Assembly: GCA_914767715.1 (NCBI GenBank) | Contig: OU612065.1 | Location: forward strand, 39,618,001 to 39,682,000 | Direction: 5' to 3' | Length of the DNA stretch: 64,000 nucleotides | Source of the DNA: Membranipora membranacea | Lineage: Eukaryota; Bryozoa; Gymnolaemata; Cheilostomatida; Membraniporidae | Part shown: positions 52,976 to 63,373 of the stretch, piece after piece | How the letters are laid out: every line of letters starts with the position of its first letter | How positions within the stretch are numbered: position 1 is the stretch's first letter | Notes under the pieces: generated by a model | Told to the model about the DNA's origin: nothing | Databases searched by the model: none | What the model saw: only the letters and a program-made list of their open reading frames with translations | Program-made: the position numbers and the translations under genes

Positions 52976-53295
52976 TGGGTGCAACAAACTGTTGCGCTAT
53001 AATCATGCTGTTTGGAGAATGTTTCGATTTACTTATTAGAGTTGTCATTCTTTTCTGGAGGAAGAGAACTCTTCAAGATCAGGTTAGTTAGGATAACATA
53101 GGGTTTATATTTGCATCGGTCTTAATTGATAAGAAACTCTTTATTTGTGCATTTGTGTAATGCTTTGCACTTCACCACCATAAACTGCGCAGCTACAAAC
53201 ATAAACACAGCAGAAACAAATGTTCAGAATGTTCTTTATGTATCTGATTCTCAAATCGGACCAAATCATATTCTCAATAAAATCACAGGACTTAC
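52976..53295. other. Right junction of the 5S array and flank
   Basis: Homology to the unit stops after TTTATTTGAGGA. The first flanking bases contain a small hairpin (GCAAC-AAACT-GTTGC, about 52980-52994). No gene is recognised and no terminal repeat of a mobile element is seen at this edge. Confidence 0.6.
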
Positions 53296-53375
53296 CCCTA
53301 CACATCCATTTAAACAGATTTTTCACGGAACTTTGGCTTGACAGTGCATTAGCAGTCTCCTCATACAACCCAACC
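53296..53375 (-). CDS. Possible exon of an unknown gene
   Basis: The minus-strand reading ends in SVKNLFKWMCRG at a good donor (AGG-GGTAAGTCC). The acceptor is uncertain. With 53504-53607 and the open stretch at 53810-54121 it may form part of one minus-strand gene. No domain is recognised, and a plus-strand open frame overlaps it. Confidence 0.25.
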
Positions 53376-53503
53376 CTCCAATTACACAATGACATTATTT
53401 GCATACAAATCAAAATCAATATTTTGGCTTGCATCAACCAGTCCCTATATGTTAATACCACCTATACTATCTTGTGTTGAAACTGCAGGAAAAGGTTCTT
53501 TAC

Positions 53504-53607
53504 CTTCATGTTATATGGCAGGTCAAACATCTCTGTGTAGAGATTTGAGAGGAGTGTAATGGTTTTTTGATGAGTTGAAAATAGCGCTTTCGTGTATTTT
53601 AAAACAT
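53504..53607 (-). CDS. Possible exon of an unknown gene
   Basis: An open stretch between an ATAATAG acceptor and an AAG-GTAAAG donor. It reads KYTKALFSTHQKTITLL and NLYTEMFDLPYNMK, a composition typical of a helical protein segment. I recognise no family. A transposase fragment is possible, since repeat-like sequence adjoins it at 53625-53670. Confidence 0.35.
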
Positions 53608-53624
53608 CTATTATGCTCATGCAC

Positions 53625-53670
53625 GCCCGTAGTTCTAGCGGGGGCAGGGAGGCACTGCCTCCCCTAGGAA
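53625..53670. repeat. GC-rich palindrome, probable repeat fragment
   Basis: GGGAGGCA-C-TGCCTCCC at 53647-53663 is a perfect inverted repeat in otherwise AT-rich DNA, preceded by GCACGCCCGTAGTTCTAGCG. It looks like part of a dispersed element. No termini are defined. Confidence 0.35.
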
Positions 53671-53809
53671 TATTTATACTGTGGCCTAAAAACACTATAA
53701 TTGAATAATCCATGTCAGAATCAGCCCCTCGGGAATTCCACTCCCTTAGTATATGTCTTAGATTGCTTGGGGCGGAGCTTACAGCATCTCTCCCTGTGAT
53801 GCTTCGGGC

Positions 53810-54121
53810 TCAGTCTGGACTTTTGCTTCCCCCACAATTTTTTTCTGTTATGAGGTCATATTGTTTGCGGTTGTAAGGATTCAGTTCTAGCACATAATAA
53901 TTTTTATTTGCTCCTAAACCGATTCTATTTCTATGATTCATACTACTATGATACAAAGCACCACTCATTTTATCTTTTTCCACCATTTGATCAAACACAT
54001 AATTGGATAATTTCACAAAATTTAGCATCACGTTCTTTTTGTATGACTGAGGTAAAACAAAATTTGTTAGTGGATCGTTAGTCTGTAAATTTTTGTCAAT
54101 CTCAGGAAACAATTCATTCAA
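53810..54121 (-). CDS. Hypothetical open frame, 103 residues
   Basis: Begins MNELFPEIDK and is rich in Asn, Lys and Tyr, with no motif I recognise. No donor site is evident, and the frame ends at a stop. It could be a first exon of the exon-like pieces to its left or chance coding in AT-rich DNA. Confidence 0.25.
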   Translation of the reverse strand: MNELFPEIDKNLQTNDPLTNFVLPQSYKKNVMLNFVKLSNYVFDQMVEKDKMSGALYHSSMNHRNRIGLGANKNYYVLELNPYNRKQYDLITEKNCGGSKSPD

Positions 54122-54599
54122 AGCTTCAACTTAGTGAAAAATTTCTTATGTTACGCACACTTCCTAATCTACAAAACAAATAGTAAAAATGAACATACAG
54201 GCATATATCAGAAGAAAGATGACAGAAGTTTTAAAGACAGACAGAACCTTCGCGGTCTGAGTTGTTTCGTGCAAACAATGCCAAATGTTACTCTGGCCTC
54301 CACCCTTAAGTCTACGCCTGTTCTCTAATATTTGTTTACTCTTTTGTATACAGATTTTTATGTGTACGTTATACAAGTTAGAAATAGTGCTTGTCAAGAT
54401 TTATCAGATTATCTTTTTGAACTATGTTCTACGATCTCATATCTGATCCCTGACTATCACTTTGCCAGACTATATGACTATATGATTGTTCCGACCAAGT
54501 TCCAACAACACTACACCAGAATCGACTTTGCTTATTGCATTAGCAGGTACAACTCACTCAAATCATTGTGTAAGTGGTACCAAGATCAAACAGGGTGAT
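54122..54599. other. Intergenic stretch between an unknown gene and the retroelement
   Basis: AT-rich, with only short open frames and no recognised feature. No LTR-like sequence is apparent before the pol fragment. Confidence 0.4.
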
Positions 54600-56350
54600 G
54601 GAAGTTTGGATCCGGGCTATACAAAGTCGAGCTCACAGTCACCTGAGGTGTTTACTGGGTTTGGATGCTTAAACGATTCAGATGTCCATTTAAGTGTTGA
54701 TCCAGCTGTTAAACCAGTGGTTCAAAAGGCCCGTCATGTTCCATATGGCCTTCGTGCTAAGGTTGATTGAGCAAAAGCTTATTGAGCTCCAGGACCTTGA
54801 TGTGATTGAGAAGCTCCATAAGCCTAGTAAATAGGTATCTGCTGTAGTTATAGCTCCGAAGGGTAGTGATGTGAGAATATGCGTTGAAAAGAGGATGGCA
54901 AATAAAGCTATCGTGAAAGAGAAACATCCTATGCCTACTATTGAGGATGTGTTGACTAGATTAAATCGTAAAAAGGTGTTTTCGAAGGATGGTTTGAAAC
55001 ATGGTTTCCATCAGCTCAAACTTGATGAGTCATCCCTTTAGATAACCACATTCGCTGTTCTTGATGGTGTCTGGAGGTATAAGAGGTTGAATTTTGGGGT
55101 CACAACGGCCCCTGAGATTTATCAATCAGTGATGCAGAGACTGGTTGGAGATATTCCCTGTGTGGAAGCTTATCTGGATGATATCATTGTGTCAGGAGAT
55201 AACAAAGAGCTCCATGACAGAAGCCTGTTGTTGTTGTTGGAGAGACTAAAACAAAAGGGTCTCACTGTCAATGTTGATAAGTGTGTATTCGGTGTTTCGC
55301 ATTTGGAGTTCCTAGGTAATGAAATTGAAGCATCAGGTGTTAGTCCTTCAAAGAAGAGGGTTGAAGCTGCCCAAAACTTCAGACTGCCCAAAGAGGTGGG
55401 AGAGGTACGTAGGTTCCTCGGTTGTATAAAGTACATGAATCGGTTCCTGCCCAATGTGGCTGTAATTTCTGCTCCCTTGAGACAGTTGATAAATGATCAA
55501 GGCAGAGGTATAGATTTCCACATGGGTCCTGCGGCAATTGAGGCTTTTGAGAAACTGAAGCAGTTGGCTGTGGAGCATTTTAAACTAGCATTCTTTGATC
55601 CCCAGTGTCCAACCCAGTTAATATGCGATGCCGGGCCTGTGGGCTTGGGTGCTGTGTTGCCCCAGACTCAAGGGGAGAGAGAGGTTATCATAGCATTTGG
55701 AAACAGGAGTCTGAGTGATGTTGAGATAAGATACAGTCAGAATGAAAAGGAGGCCCTAGTTTTGGTGTGGGGGTGTGAACATTTCAGGGTAGAAAGTTCA
55801 CCCTCATGACAGACCATGAACCATTATTCTTATTGACTATATTTATGGTGATAAGGCACAAAAGCCAACTAGTGCAAGGTTTGAGGTGAAGTACATAAAA
55901 GGTAAAGCTAACATAGCTGACCTTCTCTCTCGACTGGTGAGTTGTAAGACATTCAGGTCAGGTGTCACCAAGTGCCAGGAAGATGTGTTTCTCCAGGTAA
56001 GAGCAGTCGTAGAACATGATCAGCTGAAAGCATTGACTGCTCTTGAGATCGAGAGAGTCTCTGAAAAAGATGTAGAAATGACCGAACTATTTCAGTGCGT
56101 CACTAGTGGTAAATTTTACACATTTGGAGGGCACAAAGTCTTCAAAGCTGTAAAAGGGGAGTTAGGCACGCTCGGTAAGTTAGTGCTACGGGACAATAGG
56201 ATTGTCCTTCCAGAATCACTGAGATTGATTGAGAGCCATAGAGCTTGCACATGAAGGTCATTTAGGAATTGTTGGAACCAAGGCTGCTCTAAGGTCATGA
56301 GTTTACTGGCCATGCATGGATCAAACAATAGAGAGGTATGTTAAGGGCTG
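54600..56350 (+). pseudogene. Ty3/gypsy-type pol fragment, decayed
   Basis: Domains in order: the pre-RT segment with FTGFGCL (about 54655-54765), reverse transcriptase with the catalytic YLDD motif (about 55170) and FLG in the thumb, RNase H with the LICDAG start (about 55620), the connection reading YIKGKANIADLLSRL (about 55890-55935), and the zinc-binding start of integrase (HEGHLG near 56250). The reading frame is broken by a frameshift near 54766, in-frame TAG codons at 54832 and 55039, a frameshift after about 55800 and more beyond 56254. Gag, protease, integrase core and LTRs are absent. It is a dead fragment of an LTR retrotransposon. Confidence 0.9.
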
Positions 56351-56442
56351 CATAGATCCAGGACACTAGTCGAAATAAAGCCAACAGAGCTCCCTATTGA
56401 TCCCTACTCTTTGTAGATATCTAGGTGGCATCGGAAGCGCAA

Positions 56443-57369
56443 CAACTTGGCCAGAGCCAAACTTGGCCCCAAATATAAAACTTGGCCCGATGCAATGAAA
56501 CTTGGCCCCAATTAGTAAAACTTGGCCCCATGCAATGAAACTTGGCCCCAATTAGTAAAACTTGGCCCCATGCAATGAAACTTGGCCCCAATTAGTAAAA
56601 CTTGGCCCCAATTACTGAAACTTGACCCCGATTAGTAAAACTCATATAAAACTTGGTCCTATTGAATGAAACTTGGCCCCAATTAGTAAAACTTTGCCCT
56701 GGTTAGTAAAACTTGGCCCCAAATATGAAACTTGGCCCAATGCAATGAATCTTGGCCCGAAATATAAAACTTGGCCTCATGTACTGAAAAGTTGCTTCAA
56801 TTACTAAAACTTGGCCCCATATACTGAAACTTGGCCCCAATTAGTAAAACTTGGCCCCAAATATGAAACTTGGCCCCATATACTGAAACTTGGCCCCAAG
56901 TAGTAAAACTTGGCCCCAATTAGTAAAACATGGCCCAATGCAATGAAACTTGGCCCCAATTAGTAAAACTTCGCCCCAAGTACTGAAACTTGGCCCCAAT
57001 TAGTAAAACTTGGCCCCAAGTACTGAAAATTGGCCCCAAGTAGTAAAACTTAGCCCCAAATATAAAACTTGGCTGGCCCCATGTTATGAAACTTGGCTTG
57101 AATAACAAAGATTTGGCCCAAATAGAATACTTGGCCCCATGCAATGAAACTTTGCCCAAATTACTTAAACTTGGCCCCAATTAGTAAAACTCGGCCCCAA
57201 TAAGTAATAGTTGGCCCCAAATATGAAAGTTGGCCCAATGCAATAGACTTGGCCCAAAATATAAAACTTGGCCCCATGTACTGAAAATTGGCCCAATCTA
57301 ATGAAAGCTTACCCCAATCAGTATAACTTGGCCCCAAATAAAAAACTTGGCCCCACATAGTAAAATTAG
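56443..57369. repeat. Minisatellite with a 20-bp unit
   Basis: About 45 tandem units with a nearly constant half (AACTTGGCCC) and a variable half that recurs in a few types (CAATTAGTAA, CATGCAATGA, CAAGTACTGA and a 19-bp CAAATATGA type). Long minus-strand frames across it (GPSF/GAKF repeats) are translations of the repeat, not genes. It begins shortly after the gypsy fragment breaks off. Confidence 0.95.
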
Positions 57370-58005
57370 TAAAATACCAAAGTCAATTACGTTATCTGGT
57401 CGTTAAGACATATGCTATTATTTTTGTCATGCGTTTAGATTATGAAATAAACGTGTGTGTAGCTGCAATAAATTTTTATTTAATACAATTAATTATCAGA
57501 AGCATCGATTTAAAAAAATGAAAGAGTATTTTGCATGTGTAGTAATAGTTACCTTATTATTGAATATAAAACTACAGAAGAACACAAAAGCCACCGTATG
57601 CAGGCAAAAATGATAACCCGTTCTTGCAAAATTAAACATTGTTTCCATTATAGAGACACAATGAATTTTTTGAGATTAAATGTGTGATTAAAAATGAGAT
57701 GTTTGTGGAGTTTGATGCAAGATATAAAATAGAGTAGGCTGCTAGAGTATTTATGTAATATCTAAACCTGAGCTAAAACCAATGGTTCTTTGAGTTTTAT
57801 GCAACACAAAAATTTGGCTTTCAATTGATAATACTTTGGTACTACCATGTACTAAGATGAAAACTATTGAGAGACAAAGTAAAATTTCTTCTGAGATTAG
57901 AAATGAGGTAAAAGAATAAGACAATTTACAATGGTTGTTGCAAAATATAAATGAAACAGAATGGGCAGTTAGATTGTTAGCTATTTACAAAACTTAGTTT
58001 CACAG
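57370..58005. other. AT-rich intergenic DNA
   Basis: No gene, RNA or repeat structure recognised. Confidence 0.5.
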
Positions 58006-58548
58006 TCTCTTAAAGACTTAGTTTGAGGCTGCTCTTTTGTATCACATCTTATTCTCCATATTTTATTCTATCATGTGAGCGATTTTCAGCTTTAGAATCC
58101 AAATATTGAGGAAGTTATGGCCTCTCAAACTTCCAGGGTGATTGCCTTCAATCGGCATTGGGAATAAGCGGATGTTTCCCCTGGGGTATGTCACAACCAT
58201 AGACATGTGACATAGACATTATGAGTTAGTAGTTAATACACTAATAATCACAATAATTGATGATCAAAATTCAGACCTGGGTGGGAATCGAACCCGGGTC
58301 CCTATATCTACAGGCAACGACGCTACCATCACGCCACTTGGACCAACTAGGTTAGCTGGCTGTGACGTACCCTAGGGATTGCCGGCTGATTTTTACTGCC
58401 GATAAATTGCAGTCACCTTGGAAGTTTGAGAGGCCATAACTTCCTCAATATTTGGATTCTAAAGCTGAAAATCGCTCACATGATAGAATAAAATATGGAG
58501 AATAAGATGTGATACAAAAGAGTAGCCTAAAACAAAGTCTTTAAGAGA
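58006..58548. mobile_element. Foldback element with long inverted arms
   Basis: The left arm 58006-58134 (starts TCTCTTAAAGACT) is matched almost perfectly by the inverted right arm 58420-58548. Weaker inverted similarity continues inward for about 60 bp on each side (GTATGTCACAACC against GTACGTCACAGCC). The centre, about 58200-58360, is single-copy and holds a tRNA-like sequence. There is no transposase and no clear target-site duplication (CACAG left, TAATT right). This is a non-autonomous palindromic element. Confidence 0.85.
58275..58345 (-). pseudogene. tRNA-like core of the foldback element
   Basis: The minus strand has an A box (TGGCGTGATGGT, 58325-58336) and a perfect B box (GGTTCGATTCC, 58284-58294) at tRNA spacing. 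The acceptor and outer T-stem pairs fail, so it is not a functional tRNA. It may drive Pol III transcription of the element. Confidence 0.6.
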
Positions 58549-58757
58549 TAATTAATACATAGGTACCACCATGTAAAATGATGAGAAAAATTATGAGATA
58601 AAATACAAATTTCTGGGATAAGAAATGAGATGGAAATCTGAGAATTTATAATGATGATGCAGCAAACTAAATGAACATAATTGGCAGTAAGATTCTAAGT
58701 CTATCAATGTCATGAACTATTTACAATGCATGTGTATGATATAATTGTAGGTTGATC
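58549..58757. other. AT-rich spacer between foldback element and transposase relic
   Basis: No feature recognised. A terminal repeat of the MULE element might be expected nearby but none was identified. Confidence 0.4.
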
Positions 58758-59087
58758 TACAGCTCCTGCTCAGAAGCTGTGAATTCTTCATTCACGTCTT
58801 CGGAGCAGGAGTAGTCCTCAACGGCAGGCGGCATATGGTATGCCATATTTATTATTTGCCTGTAATAAATATCATCTTCATCGAGTCGATCCCAGGCTTT
58901 TACCCAAAACCTGTTGAGTCTTTCATATTTTAATTTTTTGTTTAGACTGCTAAAGCCTGCTGAAATCTCTTTCAGCTCCAGTTCTACGGAAGATGACTCC
59001 TTCCGTAACTCTTCCGTAACTCTTCAATCAACATAAATGTTGGGGGCTTATCGACTCTCACCTGGCAATTAAACTTGTTATGCCAGC
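58758..59087 (-). pseudogene. MULE-type transposase relic, last exon
   Basis: After the acceptor TTTTCAG the reading is GWHNKFNCQV, which completes the LEGWH motif typical of MULE transposase C-termini, followed by PPTFMLIEELRK. An 11-bp direct duplication (GAGTTACGGAA twice, about 59004-59026) shifts the frame. In the other frame coding continues through NRFWVKAWDRL and an acidic tail to a TAG at 58758. The reading confirms past function of the family, not present activity. Confidence 0.7.
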
Positions 59088-59516
59088 CTGAAAACGGAAA
59101 CAAAATTATTCAATAGGCACACATAGCTCCTGTTTTAAAGAAGCCTGTGAATATTATTTACTTTCAAGCTATAGTAACGCCTCCCAATATTTGGTATCAT
59201 ATTGGATGTCTCGGGCTAATCAAGAGCACTGGCTCTTGATTAACCAGATACCTCCAATAGGATTTGTGGCAACATTTTAGATAGCCCATGAATTCAGTTG
59301 CCGATGAGCTTCATTCAAGTACATTTTCATCGTCATGCTATTAGCAATTCTTCTACTACCTAAGCAATATGTCATATACCAAAAGGCGCTACTATAGCTT
59401 TAACTTTATGATTTAAAGCATACATTTTTGTAACACAGAAACAAAATGTTGGTTGTTGCTCATTGCATACTGAGTGATGAACCTTTCTGATCAAGTGAAG
59501 ATTGCTTTACAAGGGT

Positions 59517-59740
59517 TCAAATATAAACAACCTTAAACGAATTGTGAAATTGAATGACAGTTACCTTCCAGAGAGTTATTTGTCCTTATCGCCTGTCGAT
59601 ACACACTCCAGAATTTTGACTCAAATCTTCAAATATAAACAACCTTAAACGAATTGTGAAATTGAATGACAGTTACCTTCCAGAGAGTTATTTGTCCTTA
59701 TCGCCTGTCGATACACACTCCAGAATTTTGACTCAAATAC
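59517..59740. repeat. 112-bp tandem duplication
   Basis: 59517-59628 and 59629-59740 are nearly identical direct copies starting TCAAATATAAACAACC. The duplicated piece contains the end of the transposase exon and its GTAACTG donor, so the relic now has two copies of that exon end. Confidence 0.95.
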
Positions 59741-59893
59741 TCAAACAGCTGCCTGAAGTGAGGCTTGTTGTTCTCTGCGACCACATAGCGATAAGCTTCC
59801 TGAATCAAGTGGACGGGTAGGTAGGAGAGCCCCCACAGAAACCCACAAACACGACGAGTGTTGTGGTGATGGCGATAGCCTGATGCGAGACCT
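59677..59893 (-). pseudogene. MULE-type transposase relic, middle exon
   Basis: After a TGTTACAG acceptor the frame reads LASGYRHHHNTRRVCGFLWG and LPVHLIQEAYRYV, the region between catalytic residues and the LEGWH motif in MULE transposases. Near 59735 the frame is lost by one base in a T run. In the shifted frame it resumes with FWSVYRQAIRTNNSLEG up to the GTAACTG donor. The first downstream exon starts GWH, so the motif crosses the intron. Confidence 0.7.
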
Positions 59894-60166
59894 GTAACAT
59901 TAACCATGCACTATCACGTTTTTGAGGTTGAGCTGATGTGAGAAGTTATGCTAGTATAAAGTTTTTCTTTTTTCGTGGTTACTAACCTTGTAAAGAAACT
60001 CGGCGATAACTTTTTGTGCTTTCTCAATTATGACCAAATAACTTCATAAGAAGTTAAAATTTGATATTTAATATATTATTAATTTATCGGTTTATTGCAT
60101 ATTTATAATCATAATATTATTATTAATCATAGTCATAGTTATTTATGCATAACGTTGACTTCTTAC

Positions 60167-60265
60167 CAAGCTTTTGCACCCTGCGCCAGATGCATTTCCG
60201 GAAATGGAAGTTACATCCGACTATATGTACTCCTTGAAAAGCTGCTGAAGCAGCAGTCCAGATCC
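60167..60265 (-). pseudogene. MULE-type transposase relic, upstream exon
   Basis: The reading IVGCNFHFRKCIWRRVQKLG matches the MULE core motif GCxFHxxxxxxRxxQxxG, which contains the C..H pair around the catalytic region. It is bounded by a TGTTTAG acceptor and a GTAAGA donor. The N-terminal part (DDE residues, FLYWCH or similar zinc finger) was not found, so the element is truncated as well as frameshifted. Confidence 0.7.
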
Positions 60266-61300
60266 CTAAACAGACAAATGAGAAGATTTTTTATGATACA
60301 ACTGTGCACAAGGCAATAAATGTCTTTTGTTTTATACAAATCGGAGGATTGGTCAAGGAAATTTTACACAGACAAGCACAACATTGCAAAACACTACCAT
60401 GTTATTTGTTCTGTCACTGCGTGAAAAACATTCATAAAGATGATTGTAGATAAACAATAGAAGCGTATATGTACCAAGAAAAAATGAAGAAGTTGCCCTC
60501 AATTAACAAACCCCAAAACGAGGCTTCATTATTGACATCTTGTGAATCAAAATTTACAGTTTGTATTTCAAATTTTACAGCTCAGTCAGGTGTGTTTTGA
60601 TATTCTTTCGTATGTGAGAACTTTCAAAAAAACTTTGTTTGGCCACAATAATGGTCATTTGGGCAGCACATTTGTCGTTACGCAAAAGTTGTGAAACATA
60701 TCAGGTGTATTCGAGAGTCAACTGTTTTCGCAATATGCAAGCTAATTTGTTGAAAGTCAATATGTATGACATTTGAAGTGTACTCTAAGGGAAAATCATA
60801 ATTAATTTTGTTTCAAGCCTATGATCTGTTCTGAATTAATGATTGAAATTTCACATATTTTCACGGCTTCACAAAAAAAAATGCGTCATATGGCGTGACA
60901 TAAAAAGTCAGTTTAGACTAGTCATATATCATAGAAAATCAAATTTTACTATGAACTCAATCTCTAAGTTTACATTCCATCTGTTTTGAAATTTCTTGCA
61001 ATTAATTTGACTCCTCCATCTGCTTTGACAAAAACAGTGTTTTCTGCCTCATTTCCTCCCTTTAATGACACAACGTCATCGAATCAAGTTTTTGTTCAGG
61101 TATTCATTTTCAGTAGCTCAGCAGCTTTCCAACGGTATATGATATGTTGATATTCGGATCGGTCTTTGACATTACCTTAATGAAGCTATGATAAGGATGA
61201 TTAATTTTCCACTCTGACAAAGTATGAAGATTCTGCAACACTTTTGTGTTTTGCCTGTGAGCAACTGCTCTGACCCGAGAATAGTGACAATATTACCGCT
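60266..61300. other. AT-rich stretch, nothing recognised
   Basis: Only short, low-complexity open frames. No exon, RNA gene or repeat that I can support. Confidence 0.45.
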
Positions 61301-61600
61301 ATACCTCACCTATAAGGCCCGTGCCTTATAGATGAAGGCGCCTTAGAGAGTGGAGCATAATATGCGCCTATATTATAGGCGCAGCTATCATTTGAAGCAT
61401 TTTTATATTTGACTTAGACCAAAACCGTGGTTTGAAAAGGAAAGCTGCATAGCTCAGTAGACAGAGCGCCTACCTTGTGAACACAATGTTTTTTTTCCAA
61501 AGGGATGCCTTGTAGCTGTGGGGTGCCACATAGCAGTAGCATTTTTAAATTTTCCAAGGGAGGTGCTTCACTTATAAGGCCGGTGCCTTATAAAGGAGGT
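61300..61600 (+). repeat. Palindrome cluster with tRNA-like A box
   Basis: Two related palindromes of the form TATAAGGC..TGCCTTATA (61311-61330 and 61573-61592) flank a third, GCGCCTATA-T-TATAGGCGC (61364-61382), and an A-box-like TAGCTCAGTAGACAGAGC (61450-61467). No B box is seen. It resembles a truncated SINE or small foldback element. The flanking palindromes may be its ends. Confidence 0.5.
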
Positions 61601-61714
61601 ATTAAAGTATTACTAAAGCTAGATCCTTATGCTGAATCCTTGATGAGTCTTCTTGTCAGCGATTATAATATATGTTACAGACATTTAGAATATGATGTTT
61701 CTTAACATTTTTAC

Positions 61715-61769
61715 CTATCATCGTCAAGTCTGGCCTCCTCCGATAGTTGCACTGCATCTTTTTCGTTTT
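61715..61769 (-). CDS. Exon of an unknown acidic protein gene
   Basis: Between a TTTCATAG acceptor and a GTAAAA donor. In phase 1 it reads ENEKDAVQLSEEARLDDDR, strongly acidic. It is the most downstream exon that I can support in this minus-strand gene. Confidence 0.45.
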
Positions 61770-61979
61770 CTATGAAAGAGATTCTGGTGCGATTGACAAT
61801 ATTGGAAAAAAGAATAAAACAGGACAAATTAAAAGATTTACATAAACCAATATCATGTCTTAGAAACTGACTTGCTCATCAGACAGGTCTACCTATAATG
61901 TTCACTTGACAGAGCCCGTGATCCAAAGAGCTTTTTTATCTGTGATACACAAAATAACAAATTTAATACCTCCACATTG

Positions 61980-62047
61980 TCTAGTTGTTGCTTTGATTTG
62001 TCTGTGACTTGTCGCTTCAACAAAAGAACCTGTCTTTGCAGCCAAAC
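61980..62047 (-). CDS. Exon of an unknown gene, frame ambiguous
   Basis: A good acceptor (AACAAACAG) and donor (GAG-GTATTA). The phase 0 reading contains LQRQVLLLKRQVTDKSKQQL, which looks like a coiled coil. The phase carried over from the exon at 62267-62353 would instead give a less convincing reading. An unseen exon or alternative splice site may lie between. Confidence 0.4.
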
Positions 62048-62266
62048 CTGTTTGTTGAAAGTAATAAATTGATCAATGAGCCAATGTCATTGACTTATAT
62101 ACGGTTACGATAATGTAATGATACATATCAATGTTATAAATAAAACCAAACATCATGTAAGTTTTAATATCTATTGAAAACTGTGCAAAAAGATGAGGTC
62201 ATTGCACTTATGGTCTAATCTTTTATTACAATAAAGTTTCCTTCTTCCACCAGTCATTGAACGTAC

Positions 62267-62353
62267 CAGACAGTTCTTTGTGTTTAGGAATGTTTGGAGA
62301 TTGATCTTGTTTCACCTTAGTTCTTGCTGATCCCAACGAAAAACCATCCTGTC
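62267..62353 (-). CDS. Exon of an unknown Ser/Lys-rich protein gene
   Basis: Reads QDGFSLGSARTKVKQDQSPN and NIPKHKELS between a GATGCAG acceptor and a GTACGT donor, phase 1 at both ends. It follows in phase from the exon at 62578-62637. Confidence 0.55.
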
Positions 62354-62577
62354 CTGCATCTACATGGCAAACATTTTCAATACAGTTGTTCTGATGACTT
62401 CAGTTCTTCAAGTAACTTTCATTTCATTTTGACTCAGATAATGACCCGAAAAAGATTTGCTGTGACAACCGCTCATGTTGCTTTATTTTAAGCTCACAGT
62501 TTGGTTGAAAATCAAGATGGAAATAGGTGGATAGAATAACCAAATCATGAGTAACTGTGGTTTGCTAAGAGAAATAC

Positions 62578-62637
62578 CTCCAGTTGCTTCTGAGCTGTAT
62601 CCTGAGAAACTGTTGGTCTCGGCTAACCTATAAAATA
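62578..62637 (-). CDS. Exon of an unknown gene
   Basis: Reads LAETNSFSGYSSEATG between a TTTATAG acceptor and a GTATTT donor. It enters in phase 2 and leaves in phase 1, agreeing with both neighbours, which supports a real gene. Confidence 0.55.
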
Positions 62638-62764
62638 ATATCCTTAATTTAGATGAACAAGCATCATACAGCAAAGTGGATAATTACAACTAATGATCCT
62701 TTTCTGAAGGTTGTTTATTTTCTTTTAAAATTTCAATACAATAAATAGCAGATTATGCACTTAC

Positions 62765-62897
62765 ATTGTTTCGTCTGTTTCATGCAAATCTGAGTAGGGT
62801 GATGAATCTTGATAACGCCAAATTTCCAGATCAGTGTTTGCATCATGAAGATCTGCAATGAAGTGTTGATTATCAAATTCGTGTTTCTTTTCTTTTC
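62765..62897 (-). CDS. Exon of an unknown acidic protein gene
   Basis: After a TTCAATAG acceptor it reads KEKKHEFDNQHFIADLHD and IWRYQDSSPYSDLHETDET, ending in phase 2 at a consensus GTAAGT donor. It is the longest and best-supported exon here. The protein is hydrophilic with Asp/Glu/Ser clusters, possibly a cytoplasmic tail or scaffold; I recognise no domain. Confidence 0.6.
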
Positions 62898-63070
62898 CTA
62901 TTGAAAGGACAGAATAAGATATTATTCAGATGAACAGCTAGTAGGCAAAGAGGCAGTACAGTTAAACATATTATTCACCGTCAACAGAAAATCATTCTGC
63001 AAAGTATGAATCAAAATTCAAATAATGGTAAATTTTGCATCCTACTATTAAATCAATTAATTGGGTACTT

Positions 63071-63134
63071 AACGGTGTCACCCTGTGTTTCAGTCATTGT
63101 ACCAGTTGGTATGAGTGTATGGGTTTTCCTATAC
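63071..63134 (-). CDS. Probable exon of the same unknown gene
   Basis: Reads YRKTHTLIPTGTMTETQGD after a TTTTTCACAAG acceptor. The donor is unclear (GTGACA or GTTAAG or GTACCC), so the junction to the next exon is not fixed. Confidence 0.4.
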
Positions 63135-63373
63135 CTTGTGAAAAAGAAGCATAACTTTCAAATTGTGTAAAATTTCTCTTGAACATCCATAACATCAATG
63201 ACAATATTTAGGACATCCTGAACTGAACTGCTGTTGAACTAAGGTACATAGCTATACATATGCATTATTTATGTATTATTGTATTTGCATTTACTAAATA
63301 ATAGAACATTTATAGAGATAATTTTATCACTAGACACTCAGCTACTGTGATATGAGCATAACTTCCTTGTCCA

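Noticed and set aside
54600-56350. Intact or domesticated retroelement gene
   Set aside because: In-frame stops, frameshifts and missing gag, protease, integrase core and LTRs show a dead fragment.
56366-57358. Minus-strand repeat proteins rich in GPSF/GAKF
   Set aside because: They are open only because the 20-bp minisatellite lacks stops in that frame.
58275-58345. Functional tRNA gene
   Set aside because: Good A and B boxes but the acceptor and outer T-stem pairs fail, and it lies inside a foldback element.
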